Source: Larix kaempferi (Eukaryota > Streptophyta > Pinopsida > Pinales > Pinaceae). Taken from it: a stretch of DNA of 64,000 nucleotides. How positions within the stretch are numbered: the stretch's first letter is position 1; every line of letters begins with the position of its first letter. The DNA lies in the NCBI GenBank assembly GCA_027924585.1, contig BSBM01000994.1, forward strand, positions 12,316,001-12,380,000, read 5' to 3'. Made by a program: the position numbers and the translations under genes. Shown in pieces: positions 31,812 to 44,374 of this stretch. Under the pieces are notes generated by a model that did not search any database, was not told where the DNA came from, and saw nothing but the letters and a program-made list of their open reading frames with translations.

Positions 31812-33833
31812 ATGGCAGACAGACAGGTTTATACTAGTTCTAAGGTCAGAGTGGCCCTAGAAGACAAAGACTGTGATGTGGTTGACCCAGACCTTCGGCT
31901 CCCTATACCAGAAGTTAAAAGAAGGTTGAAAGCTCTACTTGAACAAGGGTTAGATGTCCATAGAGTCCATCAGTCCTTTTTTCATATTCATTTGCCTGGA
32001 ACAGATAATGCCTTTCCCGGATTTCGTGTCATGGTGTTCATTGAATTACTCGGAACCCCAATGAGTAATAATGAATGCTAAGAGGTCTAGAATCATCTAT
32101 AGTGTCGACGCTTCCGTCATCCGAAGTACCCTTGCCGTGGCTAAGTCTCCAGCCCTAATTCCCGAAATTTTCTCTGAAGAGTCGGTCGTTACTCTGTATA
32201 GGAAAATTTCCCCTAAAATCTGTAAAGGTTTCCTTGACACTTGTTTAAAACCTGATGTAGAAATTAAAGATACCCCCTACCCGCTGGACGTCAGCCTTTT
32301 TAATGACCACACCCAGTTGGTGTTCTCTTTGATAACACAATTTTTAGGTTTAGATACAGATTTATGGATAATTGAACTACAACTAAGCCTGTTATTCAGG
32401 ATAAGTGTTAGTTCCCCGGAGGCGGGAAGTGAATCAGTACCATCCCTCAAGTTTGAGGAATTTTTGGCAGAAAAAATCCATGCACAGTTGAGTTGTTTTG
32501 AAAATACCATATTTTTTCAGTTTCGGGCATATTTGACTATGATGATTCTACATAGCAGTGCAGATGAGTTAAGGTTCTCTTAGATACTCTTTACAGGGAA
32601 TTTGGAGGATAATGTTTTCAATTACATGAACTATATTCTATCCGCTGTGCACAATGTTATATTTGAAGAGGAACTACCCAGAGTGCTACCAGAAATGCAA
32701 ACTCTGATGCAGTTGAAAGATGAACTAGCCGTTGGTGACTGGTTCTTGCTGAAAGATGCCATAGTGATAAGGTGTATGGTTTTGTACATGAACCATACTT
32801 TTTGGCAGCATTTTTAACTTTGAGGGTTTCTTCCCTTGAGTTCATTCGGTAAAGGTTGATTGCAGAAGAAGAACAGTTTGGGCAATTTAAGAAGGGCTCA
32901 GATATAAAGCTCCCTTGGACAGTTGGCCCTTTTATTGTAAAGATTAAAGAAGCTGTTAGTGAAGTGGAAAAATTGTTAAGAAATATGGGGTTCATAAAAG
33001 ATGTGGTGATCGCATATGATCCTCTACATATCATAGCCGAAAGGAAGAATAAAAATGGTTTGAAGACATTTGAACCCCAAGAAGATGAAGGATTGTTGAA
33101 GGGGCGGAATTTATTGCAATATGAGCCCGAAGAGGAAGAAGACCTAGATTTACAAGTCCAAGCTTTAATCGTGACTGATGATCCTATGGAAACAGACCAG
33201 CTACTTAACAATCTAGAGGTAGGCGGGAAGACAGAATTACAAGAAGTCATTGCAACAGAAGAAGAGGAAGAAAGTGAAAAGAAAAGACTCAAATTGGAAA
33301 CACCAAATGAGTTAACTGTCCTGATAAGTGATACAGATGAACAGAAAGAGGGGTTATCAACCCCAGTTATCCAATTCCATGAATATAAATTCCAAGATTC
33401 AACAGGAGGAAGTGAAGATAGTAAATTTCAATCCCAAGAAGATATGTTTAAGTATCATGGGAAAAATAAGCAGGCATCGACCCAAAAACATTTTGAACTA
33501 ATGCCCACAGTAAGGAGTTTGTATAAAACAGAGACGTCTTTGATGACAAGCAGGGATATCAAGACACACACTTTCAATCTGACGATATCCGATAAAGAAA
33601 AAATGAGAAAAGCAAGAATAGACTAGAAGAAGATACCCTTGCCAGACAAGATTCAATTTCACAGGGAAATTGGAGAGGGTCTATATGATGACTTAGTGGG
33701 AGCATACTTGAAAATATCTAAATTGGAAATCACTATAAATAAAATGGATGCCCAGTTAAAACATGAAAGGTCAGAGAATAAAGCACTTCAGCAGCATGTC
33801 AAAAAGTTGCAGTTTGATTTAATTGAAAATGAT
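31812..33833 (+). pseudogene. Unrecognised protein of about 670 codons, decayed
   Basis: A start at 31812 (MADRQVYTSS), just after an acceptor-like TTGTAG, opens a frame that shifts by one base at about 32061-32082 and shifts back at about 32760. Apparent stops lie near 32581 (TAG), 32850 (TAA) and 33624 (TAG). Recognisable blocks are a globular N-terminal part (LPIPEVKRRLKALLEQGLDV), a middle part (LFNDHTQLVFSLITQFLGLD), a conserved-looking segment (FLAAFLTLRVSSLEFIR) and LPWTVGPFIVKIKEAVSEVE. An acidic low-complexity region (EEEEDL, EEEEESEKK) follows, and a terminal coiled coil (LEITINKMDAQLKHERSENK). It is cut off at 33829-33833 by the 4 kb repeat. I do not recognise the family; a retroelement Gag-like or mobile-domain protein is possible. 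Broad coding composition over 2 kb makes a chance ORF unlikely. Confidence 0.6.
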
Positions 33834-36800
33834 GGCCACATATTGTCATCAATAGTCAACCATAATCAAAGATGATTAATGAAATTCAAACTAAATATCA
33901 TATAGCCAATCAATGGGAACCATGGTCAACCATTATCTACCATACTTTACCACAGTTAACCATTGACTAAGGTAAAATATGGTTAGCCATGATCAATATT
34001 GCCTAACCATAATCAACTATAGTTCAGCATGCTTCAGGGTACTCGCACAAAGCTGGTACACAAAAATACTACAACAGCAATGCGTGAGCGGAAAAAACAA
34101 ACAGACACGCACGCGCATCCAAACGTGTGCAAGCGTCCCTGCTTCGGCAGTGTCGAACCTCCACGTGGTTGAGCCCATGGTACAAAAGGTGCACGCACGT
34201 GTCATTAACACGTACTCGCGGGTTTTTCAAAAATTACAAACCCGTGAGCTCTTTTTTTTGTATATAAAAAAAAGGGGTGCACACACAATGGCACGCATGC
34301 ATCAATGATGCGTGCGTGCCCCTTTTTTTATATAAAAAAAAGAGCTCACGAGTTTGTCATTTTCGACAAACCCACGAGTGCACAGGGCCATCCTGCAAGT
34401 GCACAAAGGCACCCTGTGAGCGCATCCTGGAGCACACAAGGCCCCCTCAACGCCAGCACAATGCCCCTACACCACCTTGCCAACAATTTCTCCAAGTAGG
34501 TGCTCAACAAAGCATGAATTGGTTGTTATTTTTGTTATTTTTTTTGTTTTCTAATTCAATTTTAATTTAAAAAAAAAATTACAATCCATTAAAAATCCAA
34601 GATAATTTCATTGCAGGCCATCTACACCTAACAAGATGACGAACACACCTGAACCATCAGATGAAACCAATGAAACCCAACCTTCAAAAGACAACATTGG
34701 AACGACCAATGAACCAAATGAAAACCCCAAAGACCAATTACACAAAGATTTAAATGAATTGAGGGTATTGAGTGATGAATTGAAAAGCACCAAGGAACCC
34801 TCTTGGGTTTCCTTGGCTTCATCATTGCAAAACATTATTGAATCAATCAATATTATGCACAATGAGATAACAAACTTGAGCTAATACAGGGTTCAAATGA
34901 GAGAACACTACTCCACTGGGATGTCCAAAGACCAGATAAAAGACCTGAACATCACCAAAGCCAAGTTGTATAGAAAATTCATAGTTTCCTCGACAGGACA
35001 ACCCCCATCTGTGATGAAGAAACGGGTTTTCCTGGACTGGTGTATTTACCAACCATGGAGAGATAACTGGAGAAAGAGATGCTTCATGGTATTTGACATG
35101 CCCCCGTGCAACAATTTGGAGGTCCCACAGTATTTCCTTCAGAAATTGTGTGTTGAGTTTGAGCTAGGCTACTGTGTCAACTATTTTGACATCACTGAGC
35201 TTTAGGGTGTTGGTCTTGGCTCTTCCCAACATTGACCTCAGGCTCACCGCAACCCACTTAGAGGACCTCCTGCACTCCATGAGAGAGCCAAACCCCCCTC
35301 CTCAGCCACCCGGGTTTGGTAGCGGCCTAGATGAGATTGGTGTCTCAGTTAGGCATGAGACACATCATTTGCTTAGACATACCACATTTGTGGCTATGTC
35401 TTCACAGAGTCGGGAGGACATCGACCAGATAGACATAGCTGCACCGTCTATAGGTGGTGGCTGGGACATGCTCGGTACAGGTGGAACCTAGGTGGGGCCT
35501 TCTAGTTCTACAGGAACAACGACACATCGTTGTTTTCACTGTGGTCATTCTTGCCATGGTACGGAGCAGCATGCCACAAGGAGCTTCATGGATCAGGTTT
35601 GCTATTGTTTTATTTAATGTTTAAGTATTTGTTGTATTTTATTTGATATTGTATTGTTTAATATATTTAACTTTTAATTACACATTGGTGACTTGATTTG
35701 TTTTAGTGTACAGTTATTCAGGGCCCAGTCTCCATCCTATAGGTGGGAGTACATCGGTTCCTTTGACCTCGATCGAGCCATGGAAGCAGCAGAGGAGATT
35801 GCGGCACCGTACACACATGTAACTTCTTTACTTTGAATAATTAGATCTTGTTACAAGTAATTTGTGTTCAGTAATTACAAATTAATTAGCACTGAGTAAT
35901 TACCATATTATCATCATATTTTACAGTAGTGTTTATCATATTGTCTAATTTATTTGAGAGCTATACATTCATATAATCCAACCAAACAAAAATGAAACCT
36001 TATAAAACATGAAAACCTAGGAAAACTAGAAACATCTGTTCATGTTCAATTTAGGCATCCTAGACCTCTAATGATTATAGAAATGGGAGAGAAATTTCCA
36101 AAATATGTGACTCTTACTTGATCAATGATGAGCCCGCAACCGGGGTTTTAGTGATGCCCATAGTGTCCTTCATCCTTAGACTACCATCCAATGCTTTCTT
36201 GCTCTTCCTGTGCTTGACCAATGCCATGTGTGTTATTGATGCTTTGCCACTTGTCACCATGTCATCCAAGTTATCTTTGCCATGTACTCTCCTTGTCCAA
36301 ATCATCTTCAAATGACCACAGTATGGGTCATTTGACTCTTGGCTCAATAGGTGTGCCACTGGTTCCAATGCCAATCACTTTGTCCACCAAATCAACCTTT
36401 GCTGCCATGTCCTTATGCCATGTGTTCTTCAAGCTTAAAATTTGAGAATATATTACCATGGTAATTATCACTTTCCCCCGTAGTTTACTAATAGGTTCTT
36501 TTAATGGTAAAGGTGGTCAAATCACTTCTATGCTTCTACTAACTTTGTTACATCAATTGAGTTCACTAAGATGTTGTACTTGTCACTTTTACATGCACCG
36601 AGACCAATAGGAAAACTATTTATTGCTATGAATTTTCACTACATTGTGCAAAACTCTCGAGAAAAAGAGAATCATAGTGGCCAAGCTTCTAGAAATTCAA
36701 GAACTTGATGTTTCTCATGTCCTTATTACCCTAGTTTATTATCACGGGATGTACAATTTATTCTAATATTTGAGACTGAAAGTAATCATACTACTACTCC

Positions 36801-37879
36801 TATAACATGCTATTATAAACAATGTAAAACAACTTATCACATGTATTGTCACTAAGTTTTTGAAAATGATGTAAGGCCCATAAGGAAGAGCGATAATCTT
36901 ACAAATATGGTCTATGGGGCCTTGCTATTATCTTTAATCAAATACAACTTAGTAAAACATTTGGCATCAAGAATACTGATTTAACTCTTTTCACTCAAGA
37001 TTTCTATGATTTCAATCAAGTGACATCATTCTGACAACATAACTATTCAATCAAGAACACATAATTACTCATTCAATGCAAAAGAACATGGCACATTCAA
37101 TCTTGTAAGTAAGTTAATCATGAAAACGATTTCTCTTTCTTCCTTTTTCTAATGATCAACACTCTAAAGTGTATTAAATAACATGCACACTAACTTAATT
37201 GCTATTTAGAACCTCTTTGCAAATTGAAACAATGAGATGCCATTTTATTTGATGATGTAAATGTTATGGAAATAAAGGGACTCAAGATCCTCACTCTAGG
37301 GATGCAAATACTTTTCCACTGGGTGAATCAAGCTTGTAGGAAACTACAAATCTATAAGAAGACATCAAAACCTAGGAACTCTTCATCAAGAACCCAAACA
37401 CATTACATAGGTTTCCAATTCAAATTTGTAAATGGACATGAATTCCATTCGCTTATGAGGCACTACACATCTCTCTAGGGCTAAAGGAAAAGATCACATA
37501 CTCATGGGGATGACTCTAGAAAAGGAAAAAATCACCATGTCACCTTCTATGCCATGTCACCTTATTTAATTTTAATTTCATGCCATACCACCTTCTATCC
37601 ATTCAGAATATTGAATATCAATGACAACTTTGGCCATCAAACACTTCAAGCATAAATTGTCAACCTTATTTGCCACATTATCTTCAATCAATCACCACAT
37701 AATGGGTCATTTGTTCCTATCATTGGCCCAATCCATTGTCGGTCAAGGGACATGATCCCCACAACCATGTTCTTTACCAAGTCTTGAACAAATGGACTGC
37801 ACCAATACAATAAAAACGTTATATAATATCCAAATCTCATCAAACCAGTATCATCTAACTTGAATATAAATTAATTGCA
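33829..37879 (+). mobile_element. Copy 2 of the 4 kb dispersed repeat
   Basis: Collinear with 8004-12058. It includes a piece of the ATGGTCAACC array, the hairpin, the gene's first exons and the large AT-rich intron-like part. Its left edge interrupts the 31812-33833 coding fossil. On the right the locus continues with further exons of the same gene to 39035, so the shared block is only part of a larger element, and copy 1 is the shorter form. Confidence 0.8.
34220..34372. repeat. Hairpin (copy 2)
   Basis: Positional match of the 8396-8538 hairpin: ACAAACCCGTGAGCTCTTTT faces AAAAGAGCTCACGAGTTTGT, with inner AAAGGGGTGC facing GCGTGCCCCTTT. A few mismatches have accumulated relative to copy 1, but pairing is largely kept. 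Confidence 0.8.
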
Positions 37880-39035
37880 GTCATGTTTTTTAAGTACCAT
37901 CGTTGTCATTCTCATTTGCAATGTGTTTAATATTGTTAATATTGTTTTTATAAATTCAGTTTAAAAATTGTAGTGTTCGCATAGGTGTCCGTAGGCTCCA
38001 GCGACCAACCATCACCACCAGGGATTAGCAGATCTCCGCATGCATAGGTATCGTGCGTATTAAAGCATAAATTTAATTTCAAATATGATGAATTGTATGT
38101 GTATATATATTTTTTTCTATATTAAACTATGAGGTTATAAATGTGTATGCAGGTGCAAGCACCTTGGCCTAGCAGTGCCGTTATTCCTCCCTTACTGGCC
38201 TTTCAGCCACCTTATATTCTAATTGTATCCCCTGGCATACATGCCCCATTCCCCACCGCCTTCCATCTAGCCCCCCCCTCTTATATAGCACCACAGTTCC
38301 ATCCATCTCCCCCATACGTTTCATATCCAGCTCCACCTCTGTATCAGTTTACCATGTTCCCAACCTCCCCCATCTGACCACGACACACCATCCATCCATA
38401 GTCACCCATCCCTGCACTGCAACACAGACCTCGCCCCACCCACATTCCCCCACGACACTCACTTCCCCTTCCAAGGTGCCCCGATCCATACTACATCCAA
38501 TAGGGGTTTGTAGCCCTAGACGTTCACCTCCACTTCGCCCACTCAAGTCCATGCCTCCTTCTGCCACCCCCCCCTTGTTCCACTGTGCCCCTAGTGGTGT
38601 AGCCACCATCGATTTGGCTACATCCTCCCCCATACCGTCCACCATAGTGTCAGAGTAGGTTTTCCAGCCGACTACTCCATCCGCCAGCCGTGAAGACCAG
38701 CCGGTTGTGTTCACGGTGAGATTGACTAGTTTATGAAAATCTCGTTCTATTTTAACGAAAATTACTATATGCATCTAATTTCATCATTTATCTGATTGTT
38801 CTAAATGTTGTAGGGTGGCATTGCTGAGAGACTAGGAGAACGGAGGAGGGAGACCCCCTCACGACTTATAGTCTCGGATGAGGTGATTTATCTAAGATTT
38901 GAAAACTATTTTTACTTTTAAATTATGTTTTATACTTGTACAATTTCTAGGAAAAGTTGACATATTATTGTTGTTGTTTCAGGGCTCAGGGGGGCATGCT
39001 TCAAGGCACTCGAAGGACACAGCTCCTCTAGCATG
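34636..39035 (+). pseudogene. Spliced gene of the repeat element, copy 2 (near full length)
   Basis: Exon 1 starts at the ATG at 34636: an acidic Thr/Asn/Glu-rich N-terminus, then KDQIKDLNITKAKLYRKF, CIYQPWRDNWRKR and FLQKLCVEFELGY. A TAA at 34882 replaces the CAA of copy 1. After FDITEL a +1 shift leads to a Pro-rich part and a Cys/His motif CFHCGHSCHGTEQH, with one TAG. Inferred GT-AG introns, all phase 0, give exons 35714-35818, 37985-38047, 38153-38715 (Pro-rich, one frameshift, one TAG), 38814-38882 (GGIAERLGERRRETPSRL) and 38983-39035, ending SKDTAPLA and TGA. The Cys/His motif suggests nucleic-acid binding (inference). The family is not recognised; a transposon-borne plant gene fits best. 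Confidence 0.5.
35819..37984. other. Large intron-like stretch of copy 2
   Basis: AT-rich sequence between inferred exons. It holds the minus-strand ORF 36114-36374 (YCGHLKMIWTRRVHGKDN), shared with copy 1. Whether this is an embedded gene fragment or chance is unclear. Confidence 0.35.
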
Positions 39036-39783
39036 AAGAAGAGGAAGATCGATTTTGGAGATGCACCTGGGAGATTCGATGGTGGGAAGGAGGATTGAGA
39101 GACCCTCCTATGTACACTAGCCACGATGTGGCATTTTTGGCACGAGTTGCCATATTTTGTATAGGGAACCATGGGCCATATTTTCTACAGGGCATGAGTT
39201 TCCATATTTTGTACAGGGCATGAGTTGCCATTATATAGACGTTGGGAATGATGTTCCATTTTTCCAAAAAGTGTACATGATTGGATAATTTTTGCATATT
39301 AATAGATGGATATGCACTTGTCTATATGACTTTGTTTTTTATTACATTTTTGCATACATGATTTTGTCTTTGATAACAATGTTATGGAACAATTTTCACA
39401 TACATATAGATGTTATTTCTAGACACCAAGTGACCTCAATATGAGTCCCTTGTATTTTAATGGGTCTTGCATCTTTTCCTTTCAGCAACAACATACCTAA
39501 CCAAGCAAACTAAGGAGTGATATTTACATTACAAAGTGTTGTGACTTTAGGGCTACAAAAAAAAAAAGAAGACGATGGCATCTTCCATACTTAACCTTGT
39601 AATGGTTATAATAGTAAATTCTAACAATCATTGCATGACATATTATATCAAATTAACCTAGATATATGAGAATTTCATATGTGTCCTTGGATGGAAGGGT
39701 TAACCATATCACTTGAATTAGTTCAAACATGAGGGGTGTGCATAGGTGCAATTGGATTGAGCAATAAAAGAGAATTGTTAATT
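39036..39783. other. 3' flank of the spliced gene, no gene seen
   Basis: Four short imperfect repeats of GGCATGAGTTGCCATATTTTGTA-type sequence lie at about 39125-39240. The rest is AT-rich with no feature. Confidence 0.45.
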
Positions 39784-40352
39784 GCGCCGAGAGACGCTCT
39801 ACAGCCCAGTATGATGGAGATCTTGTAACATGTGTCGAGTGTTTGTCAAGTAACAAAATAATACAAAGTAAACAAAAAGAATAATACAAAATAAAAAGTA
39901 ATAAATATTATGTCGGCCATAAACAAAAAAGAATAATACAAAGTAAAAAGTAATAAATATTATGTCGGCCATAAACAAAAAAGAATAATACAAAGTAAAA
40001 AGTAAATATGAGACTTAAACTAGAGACATTACTTTTTACTTTTAATACAAAGTAAAAAGTAAATATGAGAATTTAGAGTGTTTGTCGAGTTTGTGTTTGT
40101 TGAGTAAAAAAATAATACAAAGTAAACAAAAAAGAATAATACAAAGTAAAAAGTAAGAAATATTATGTCGGCCATAAACAAAAAAGAATAATACAAAGTA
40201 AAAAGTAAATATGATACTTAAACTAGAGACTTTAGAGCTTAGGATTAGGTGGCTCAAGTATTGCACTCAAGGAGCTATTCAATGAGAGGTTTGCACCTCA
40301 GGCGATTTGATCCCTCTTGGCACTTGATAGAGCCTAGGATTTGGATCTAGGA
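39784..40352 (+). repeat. GYGCCGAGA-family dispersed repeat, copy 2
   Basis: It starts GCGCCGAGAGACGCTCTACA and ends with a TTTGCACCTC...CTTGGCACTTGATAGAGCC segment and GATTTGGATCTAG. Inside, a unit (AATAATACAAAGTAAAAAGT, ATTATGTCGGCCATAAACAA) is repeated several times. It matches 63240-63830 over its whole length. There is no coding capacity. Confidence 0.85.
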
Positions 40353-41403
40353 TGGTGTAGTTACACATGGATCGTTCTTTGTGTGTTAGTATTTTCCTTT
40401 AATGAAAGCATGGTTAATGTGTTGAACTACTACTTGCACAAGTTGGCATAGACCCTTAGTGTTGATAATGTCTTCAATGCTTTGGTAATATTAATAATCA
40501 CTCTTTGTAATTTAAGTATCTTGAATTTTTTGAGGTTAAGACATATTGAACATAGTCAACTCAATGGTTCAAGACATCATTTTACCCCATTATCCATGGA
40601 AGATTCATTGGAGTCATATGAACCTCATTGTCATCAGCTCAACCATGGTCAAGATGCCAAGATCCATCCTTAGTAGTCAAATCCTCATGTTGGCAACCAT
40701 ATCACACTCAAAGATAAAAAAATTCTTTTAAAGGGCATGTCTGGGGGTTGAGGGAATCTTGATGGATAATATCCTTAAAACATGTATATTCGATTTGAGG
40801 CCTCATATTTCCTCACCTTATCATTGTCAATACCTAAAGACCCATCCTTAGTGGACAAAACCTCCAAATGGAATCCATATCCAAAACAAAGGCCATGTAT
40901 CCCATCCAGAGAGCTTGTGTAGTGACTCAAGGACTTGTTCATGGCTCATGATCACACAGATATTCATTTAGGTCCTAATAACCTTTATATTTTTTAATTA
41001 CCATGCTCAAGGTCTAGAGACCCATCCCTTGTGTCAACTAGTCAACTAGGATTCAACTAGTCAACTAGGATAAAGAGTTGACTAGAGCTATACATTGTAA
41101 AAATAAACATTTGTTAGGGATTAATAAAAGGCTAATTATTGATGGCTCTAAAGTTACATTCTCCCCTTTCTCATTTTCCATTCATGTGTATGAATATGTA
41201 GATATATCTTGGATAATGACACATAATGACCCTTGGATAGATAGATTGGGAAAATTTTAGATGAATTCCTAGAGCTCTACACACAAGTTAAAGAAAAAAG
41301 AAAGAAAAAATCCTAACATTGGGAACAAATAGCCAAAACCAACAATGCAACTAGAACACAATGACCGAGGGAACTTCAAAATGCAATGCCACTCCACAAA
41401 AGA
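40353..41403. other. Intergenic DNA with weak internal repeats
   Basis: AAGACCCATCCTTAGTGGAC-like motifs recur at about 40660, 40848 and 41020, and GTCAACTAGTCAACTAGGAT is doubled at 41031-41075. No gene is recognised. Confidence 0.4.
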
Positions 41404-41757
41404 AGTTGCTTTAGACCTACCTCATTTGGTATGAGAGAAGCTGCTTTATAGACCTAGAGACCTACCTACCACTTCTCTCATTTGGTATGAGACAAGGTGC
41501 TTTAGAACTACTTCACTCATTTCAATGCTTGATTTTTTCGAGGCCGACCTCGCACCGCACATGTCCTCTTCAGCATTTTTTGTTCTCTTGGTTTTGTGCC
41601 CACCTAAACTTTTTCATGCTTTGGGTACCTTGACATATATCCCCAACACAAAAACTCTTATATTATGTTGATTATGCTGGTTATTGGCTTCACCCAACAA
41701 AATTATATTTAAAAATACACATATTCATAGACTTGGTACCCCATGCTCAATGCTCAC
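41404..41757 (+). repeat. Left outer arm of a 13.7 kb inverted structure
   Basis: This sequence is the reverse complement of 54826-55115, with clear blocks such as CATGTCCTCTTC, TTTGGGTACCTTGA and TTATTGGCTTCACCCAACAA. Homology stops at TGCTCA on the inner side of both arms. The left arm contains an extra partial repeat of the CATTTGGTATGAGA segment. Confidence 0.85.
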
Positions 41758-41884
41758 TATATTCAACACTACACTTATCTTAAATTTAATTCATGTCGTG
41801 TTAAATATTTCATAATTAAATAGCTATTTGAGAGCACCACCTCAGACCAATCCATACCATTAATATAAAATGTACATTAGAGAA

Positions 41885-44372
41885 ATGACCTAATTCAATT
41901 TCCTTCTATAACTCTAACCCTAACACTCACCCAAACCCTAGCACTAAACCATCTTCTTCGTGATCACCATCACCATCAACGTCTTCATCATCACCAACAC
42001 CATCATCATCATGAACAGCTTCTTCATCATTGTCATCTCTAGGTTTCTCATCAACATCTCCATCATCACATCTTCTTCATTATCTACATCACCATCACCA
42101 TCATCATCAACCTCTTCCTCATCATCACCATTTTTATCATTATCATCACCATTTTCATCATCATCATTAAGACTAACGCTAACCCTAATTCAATTTCCTT
42201 CTATAACTCTAGCCCCAACCCTCACCCAAACCCTAGCACTAAACCATCTTCATCACCATCACCACCACCATCACCATCACCATCATCAGCATCTTCATCA
42301 TCATCATCATCATTAACTCTAACTCTAACCCTAATTCAATTTCCTTCTATAACTCTATCCCTAACCCTCACCCAAACCCTAGCACTAAACCATCTTCTTC
42401 ATCATCACCATCACCATCACCATCGTCATCAACGTCTTCATCATCACCATCATCATCATCATCATGAACTCTAACTCTAACCTTAATTCAATTTCCTTCT
42501 ATAAATCTATCCCTAACTCTCACCCAAACCGTAGCACTAAACCATATTTGTCATCATCACCATCAACATCACCATCACCATCACCATCACCATCACCATC
42601 CTCATCATCACCATCTTCATCATCATCATTAACTCTAACTCTAACCCTAATTAAATTTCCTTCTATAATTGTATCCCTAGCTCTCACCCAAACCCTAGCA
42701 CTAAATCATCTTCTTCATCATCACCATCACCATCACCACCACCATCACCATCTTCATCATCATCATTAACTCCAGCTCTAACCCTAATTCAATTTTCTTC
42801 TATAACTCTAGCCGTAACCCTCACCCAAACCCTAGCACTAAACCGTCTTCTCCATCATCAACATCATCGTCACTATCACCATCACCATCATCATCAACAT
42901 CTTCATCATCACCACGATCTTCATCATCATGATTAACTCTAACTCCAACCCTAATTCAATTTCCTTCTATAACTCTAGCCCTAACCCTCACCCAAACCCT
43001 AGCACTAAAACATCTTCTTCATCATCACCATCACCATCACCATCACCATCATTATCATCATCAACATCTTCATCATCACCACCATCTTCATCATCATCAT
43101 TAACTCTAACTCTAACCCTAATTCAATTTCCTTCTATAACTCTAGCCCTAACCCTCACCTAAATCCCTGCACTAAACCATCTTCTTCATCATCAACATCA
43201 TCGTCACCGTCACCATCACCATCATCATCGACATCTTCATCATCACCACGATCTTCATCATCATGGTTAACTCTCACTCTAATCCTAATTCAATTTCCTT
43301 TTGTAACTCTAGCCCTAACCCTCACCCAAACCCTAGAACTAAACCATCTTCTTCATCATCACCATCGCCATCACCATCGTCATCACCATCACAATCACCA
43401 TCACCATCAACGTCATCACCATCTTCATCATCATCATTAACTCTAACTCTAACCCTAATGAAATTTCCTTCTATATCTCTAGCCCTAACCCTCACCCAAA
43501 CCCTAGCACTAAACCATCTTCTTCATCATCACCATCACCATCACCATCACCATCACCATCACTATCATCATCATCATGAACATCTTCATCATCATTGTCC
43601 TCTATAGGTTCCTCATCAACATCTCCATCATCACATCTTCTTTGTGGTCATCATCATCATCTTCATCACCATCACCATCACCATCATCATCAACGTCTTC
43701 ATCATCATCATCACCATCTTCATCATCATCATTAACTCTAACTCTAAGCCTAATTCAATTTCTTTCTATAACTCTAGTCCTAACCCTCACCGAAACCCTA
43801 GCACTAAACCATCTTCTTCATCATCACCATCACCCTCACCATCACCATCATCATCAATGTCTTCATCATCATCACCATCATCATCATCATGAACATCTTT
43901 ATCATCATTGTCATGTCTAGGTTCCTCATCAACATCTCTATCATCACCATCACCCTCACCATCACCATCAACATCTTCATCATCACCACCATCTTCATCA
44001 TCATCATTAACTCTAACTCTAACCCTAATTCAATTTCCTTTTATAACTCTATCCCTAACCCTCACCCAAACCCTAGCACTAAACCATCACCATCGCCATC
44101 ACCATCACCATCGTCATCACCATCACCATCACCATCACCATCATCATCAACGTCTTCATCATCACCACCATCATCATCATCATCACTAACTCTAACTCTA
44201 ACCCTAATTCAATTTCCTTCTATAACTCCAGCCCTAACCCTCACCCAAACCCTAGCACCAAACCATCTTCTTCATCATCACAATCACCATCACCATCACC
44301 ATAATCATCAACGTCTTCCTCATCATCACCATCATTATCATCATGAACATCTCCATCATCATTGTCATCTCT
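41885..44372 (+). repeat. CAT-rich minisatellite with telomere-like spacers, about 13 units
   Basis: Each unit has a conserved spacer (CTAACCCTAATTCAATTTCC, TTCTATAACTCTAGCCCTAA, CCCTCACCCAAACCCTAGCA) followed by a variable run of CAT/CAC/CTT triplets. Spacers begin at about 41885, 42174, 42316, 42468, 42630, 42768, 42936, 43102, 43270, 43441, 43735, 44008 and 44189. Unit length varies from about 140 to 290 bp through triplet number. The spacers hold several CCCTAA/CCCTAG motifs. All long ORFs here are Ser- or His-repeat artefacts. Confidence 0.92.
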
Positions 44373-44374
44373 CA

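Noticed and set aside
32657-33292. Minus-strand open frame of 211 residues, Ser-rich
   Set aside because: It is antisense to the acidic coding fossil at 32856-33626; GAA/GAG codons read backwards give Ser/Phe-rich shadows.
38349-38774. Minus-strand open frame of 141 residues
   Set aside because: Shadow of the Pro-rich exon 38153-38715 of the plus-strand gene.
41885-44372. True internal telomere array
   Set aside because: The CCCTAA motifs occur once or a few times per spacer and not as uninterrupted CCCTAAA repeats.
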